From Bacteroidota bacterium (GTDB lineage: Bacteria > Bacteroidota > Bacteroidia > Chitinophagales > Saprospiraceae): a stretch of DNA of 8,133 nucleotides. The notes under the pieces were generated by a model. That model saw nothing but the letters and a program-made list of their open reading frames with translations. It was not told the DNA's origin and made no database searches. A program made the translations under genes and the position numbers. This document shows, in pieces, positions 6,473 to 8,133 of the stretch. Every line of letters begins with the position of its first letter. Position 1 is the stretch's first letter. The stretch is from contig JAJRQS010000368.1 of NCBI GenBank assembly GCA_024280135.1, positions 1-8,133 of the forward strand, in the 5' to 3' direction.

Positions 6473-6480
6473 CAAAGTTA
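6473..6480 (-). promoter_or_regulatory. Bacteroidota -7 promoter box (TAACTTTG) for tpiA
   Basis: Read on the minus strand, TAACTTTG matches TAnnTTTG exactly and ends 10 nt before the tpiA ATG. The intervening bases are a C followed by an A-run and AG, with no Shine-Dalgarno motif. A second, weaker copy TAACTTTA lies further upstream at 6508-6515. The -33 position is occupied by a palindrome instead of a clear TTTG. Confidence 0.7.
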
Positions 6481-6490
6481 CCCAAAAGAG

Positions 6491-6503
6491 TGGAATAATT
6501 CCA
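6491..6503. promoter_or_regulatory. 13-nt palindrome upstream of the tpiA -7 box, candidate operator
   Basis: TGGAAT-A-ATTCCA is a perfect 6+6 inverted repeat around one central base. It lies 10-23 nt upstream of the tpiA -7 box, overlapping where the -33 element of that promoter would sit. A dimeric regulator binding here could block or replace polymerase contact. The symmetry is seen; the function is a guess, and a dyad of this size can occur by chance. Confidence 0.35.
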
Positions 6504-6681
6504 GTTCTAAAGTTACAAAAACCCATCAATATTTCTTTGAATATGTTTTTCCTTAAAAGCTAGGGCTTAAGTCCAGTTTGGCAAGCTATTTGCTAATTAT
6601 TCAGATAGATCAAGCTTGTTTTATATCAAAAAAAGATATTATACGTAAGCAAGATACAACTAAGTAACAACAACACTTATC
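6504..6681. other. Divergent intergenic region with several small dyads
   Basis: This stretch lies between tpiA and the surface-protein gene and has no gene. It holds a bulged hairpin, CTT (6552-6554) plus AAGC (6557-6560) against GCTT (6565-6568) plus AAG (6569-6571). It also has a GCAA/TTGC stem (6581-6584 with 6590-6593), the palindrome CAAGCTTG (6611-6618), and ATATC/GATAT (6623-6627 with 6635-6639) around a loop of seven A. No TAnnTTTG box is found at a useful distance from the ATG at 6682, and no Shine-Dalgarno motif precedes it, so the promoter of the rightward gene is not identified. Confidence 0.5.
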
Positions 6682-8133
6682 ATGAAACACTTTACTACAT
6701 TGTTTTTAGGGCTACTATTAAGCTTTTCTTTTATCGGACAGGCTTACGCCCAAAATGACTTATCTATCGCTTACGGTACATCTGGAATCCCACAAGAACT
6801 TAATATCTGCGGGCAACCTGATACTGTTAAAGTCATAGTCTCTTTAGCGGGAATCAATCCAAATAATCGAGAAAATATAACTGCATCGGTCAACCTTGCA
6901 GATGGTATCAGAATTGAAGCTTTCGTTGTGACGGAGAGTACCGCTGGCGTTTCGCTTGTAAATGGAGTAGGTACAAATAATGGGCAGTTTCAATTACCTA
7001 ATATAGAGCCAAATGGCTTGACGGCAGTAACTGTTGCATTTTTAGTCAAAGCAGATTGTAGCATCAATGATTTACTAGCAGCAGATCCTACCTACGATTT
7101 AATGGATCAATGGACTTTGAATTATAACATAAATGGTTCTAGTGCTACCCCCATTACCACAACATTAAACTCTTATAGAGCCGCCCTTAGAATTCCGGAT
7201 TTTGTAATTATACCAACGGTCAATAATCAAAAATTAAAAGCTGGGGATTGCATCACTCGACAGGTTGTCATCAGCAATACAAGTTTAGATGCCCATACGA
7301 CAAACATGCTATATCAAGTTTCCACCACTTCTGCATTGAGTTACAAGGCAATTCGTGTAAATGGCATAGATGCCCCCTTAACAAAAACCATTGCCGCTAA
7401 TGGTGATACTATCATTACCGTAGATTTATTAGGCATACACTTCATGAACAATACAGGGGCTGGCGCAAATAATGATGTATTATTTGATGCAAATGAGGAC
7501 TTGACCATTGAGGAAGATCTGTGTATTGCCAACTGTCAAACAGCTTTTAACTCGACCCACACAACAAGCTATGGGTGTTTTGGAGATACTTGCACACAAT
7601 TTTCACAGCAAGCTAATCTAGAGCAAGGGCAAGGTAATGTAAGTATTACTTTCGAAATCGATAAACAAACGAATATAGGCTATTGTAAAACAGGGGTTTC
7701 AGCTGTCAAAATTAAAAATGATGGGGTGGCTATCGACCCAGGCTTTGCCGATATTTATAATATTAAGCCGGGTATCGCAATGGGCAATCCGCTCGCCATG
7801 AGCTCAAATGGCTATACCATTAATAACTTAACCATACAAGGTATTGTAATTAATAATAACAATATCAAGAAAACATTAGACGGAAATCCAGCATTTATGG
7901 TGGACCCTGATGGTGTAGGTGGACTTTCGGATTTGGATGGCGATGGCTATTTTGATGACTTGGCTGCTGGTGATTCTATTATTATTGAAGTTGCGTATGA
8001 CCTAAATTGTGGAGCAAGTGTCTTTGATTTATCCACAAACTGTGATACTTCTTTTGTTACACATTTATCAGCATTGCTAGACTATGACGATCCCTGCAAC
8101 ACACCGCAGCAAGAAGCAAACCTTAATTACTTG
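6682..8133 (+). CDS. Large secreted repetitive surface protein, N-terminal 484 residues (runs off the window)
   Basis: The frame is open from the ATG to the last base, with no stop, so the 3' part is missing. Residues 1-23 are a signal peptide (Lys-His, a hydrophobic core F-L-G-L-L-L-S-F-S-F, then A-Y-A before Gln24). The mature part is rich in Asn, Thr, Asp, Ile and Val, typical of beta-sandwich adhesin modules. Cysteines at 43, 190 and 335 each begin a segment of the form C-x(3-6)-V-x-V/I and recur at about 146-residue intervals; each segment closes with a hydrophobic strand and another cysteine at 126, 281 and 443. Residues 408-426 contain D-P-D-G and D-L-D-G-D-G-Y-F-D-D, resembling a calcium-binding loop. 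Similar proteins in Bacteroidota often end in a T9SS sorting or gliding-motility C-terminal domain, but that end is outside the window. No enzyme motif is seen. Confidence 0.85.
   Translation, partial: MKHFTTLFLGLLLSFSFIGQAYAQNDLSIAYGTSGIPQELNICGQPDTVKVIVSLAGINPNNRENITASVNLADGIRIEAFVVTESTAGVSLVNGVGTNNGQFQLPNIEPNGLTAVTVAFLVKADCSINDLLAADPTYDLMDQWTLNYNINGSSATPITTTLNSYRAALRIPDFVIIPTVNNQKLKAGDCITRQVVISNTSLDAHTTNMLYQVSTTSALSYKAIRVNGIDAPLTKTIAANGDTIITVDLLGIHFMNNTGAGANNDVLFDANEDLTIEEDLCIANCQTAFNSTHTTSYGCFGDTCTQFSQQANLEQGQGNVSITFEIDKQTNIGYCKTGVSAVKIKNDGVAIDPGFADIYNIKPGIAMGNPLAMSSNGYTINNLTIQGIVINNNNIKKTLDGNPAFMVDPDGVGGLSDLDGDGYFDDLAAGDSIIIEVAYDLNCGASVFDLSTNCDTSFVTHLSALLDYDDPCNTPQQEANLNYL

Noticed and set aside
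6613..6640. Sigma70-like TTGTTT and TATTAT pair upstream of the surface-protein gene
   Set aside because: The spacing is about 15 nt, and this promoter type is not the norm in Bacteroidota. The match is likely chance in A+T-rich DNA.
7341..7532. 63-codon reverse-strand open frame inside the surface-protein gene
   Set aside because: It is a shadow of the forward frame, which has a signal peptide and remains open for 484 codons.

Overview
The window looks like a chromosomal segment from a member of the Bacteroidota, plausibly a Saprospiria- or Cytophagia-like marine or environmental lineage. This rests on four signs: promoter -7 boxes of the TAnnTTTG type, a type IX secretion (T9SS) C-terminal sorting domain, the DUF1573-yajC-ybbR gene order, and visibly A+T-rich DNA with almost no Shine-Dalgarno sequences. 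The exact family is an inference.

Left edge (1-229): ten tandem copies of a 23-nt unit, each an 8-nt A-rich spacer plus a 15-nt imperfect dyad. The array is cut by the window edge and may be longer. It stops a few bases before an exact TAnnTTTG box, which begins a tight five-gene forward operon (262-4018): an RluA-family RNA pseudouridine synthase, a DUF1573 lipoprotein, the Sec accessory protein YajC, a YbbR-domain membrane protein and the folate enzyme FolC. Gaps are 3-12 nt, and yajC and ybbR overlap. These are housekeeping genes for RNA modification, envelope and secretion, and folate metabolism.

Middle (4019-6462): a 207-nt gap with small dyads leads to a secreted serine hydrolase of the beta-lactamase/S12 type carrying a T9SS type A sorting domain. 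Its 3' end overlaps the convergent triosephosphate isomerase gene tpiA by 22 nt, with no terminator between them. tpiA has its own exact TAnnTTTG box, and a 13-nt palindrome lies where its -33 region should be.

Right edge (6463-8133): a 219-nt divergent intergenic region rich in small dyads precedes the first 484 codons of a secreted, cysteine-containing surface protein that runs out of the window. Three cysteine-bracketed modules at about 146-residue spacing and an Asp-rich, calcium-loop-like stretch are visible.

No tRNA, rRNA, CRISPR, transposase, phage or recognised defence gene is seen. The least explained elements are the 23-nt array, the short-leader promoters, the convergent overlap and the repetitive surface protein.
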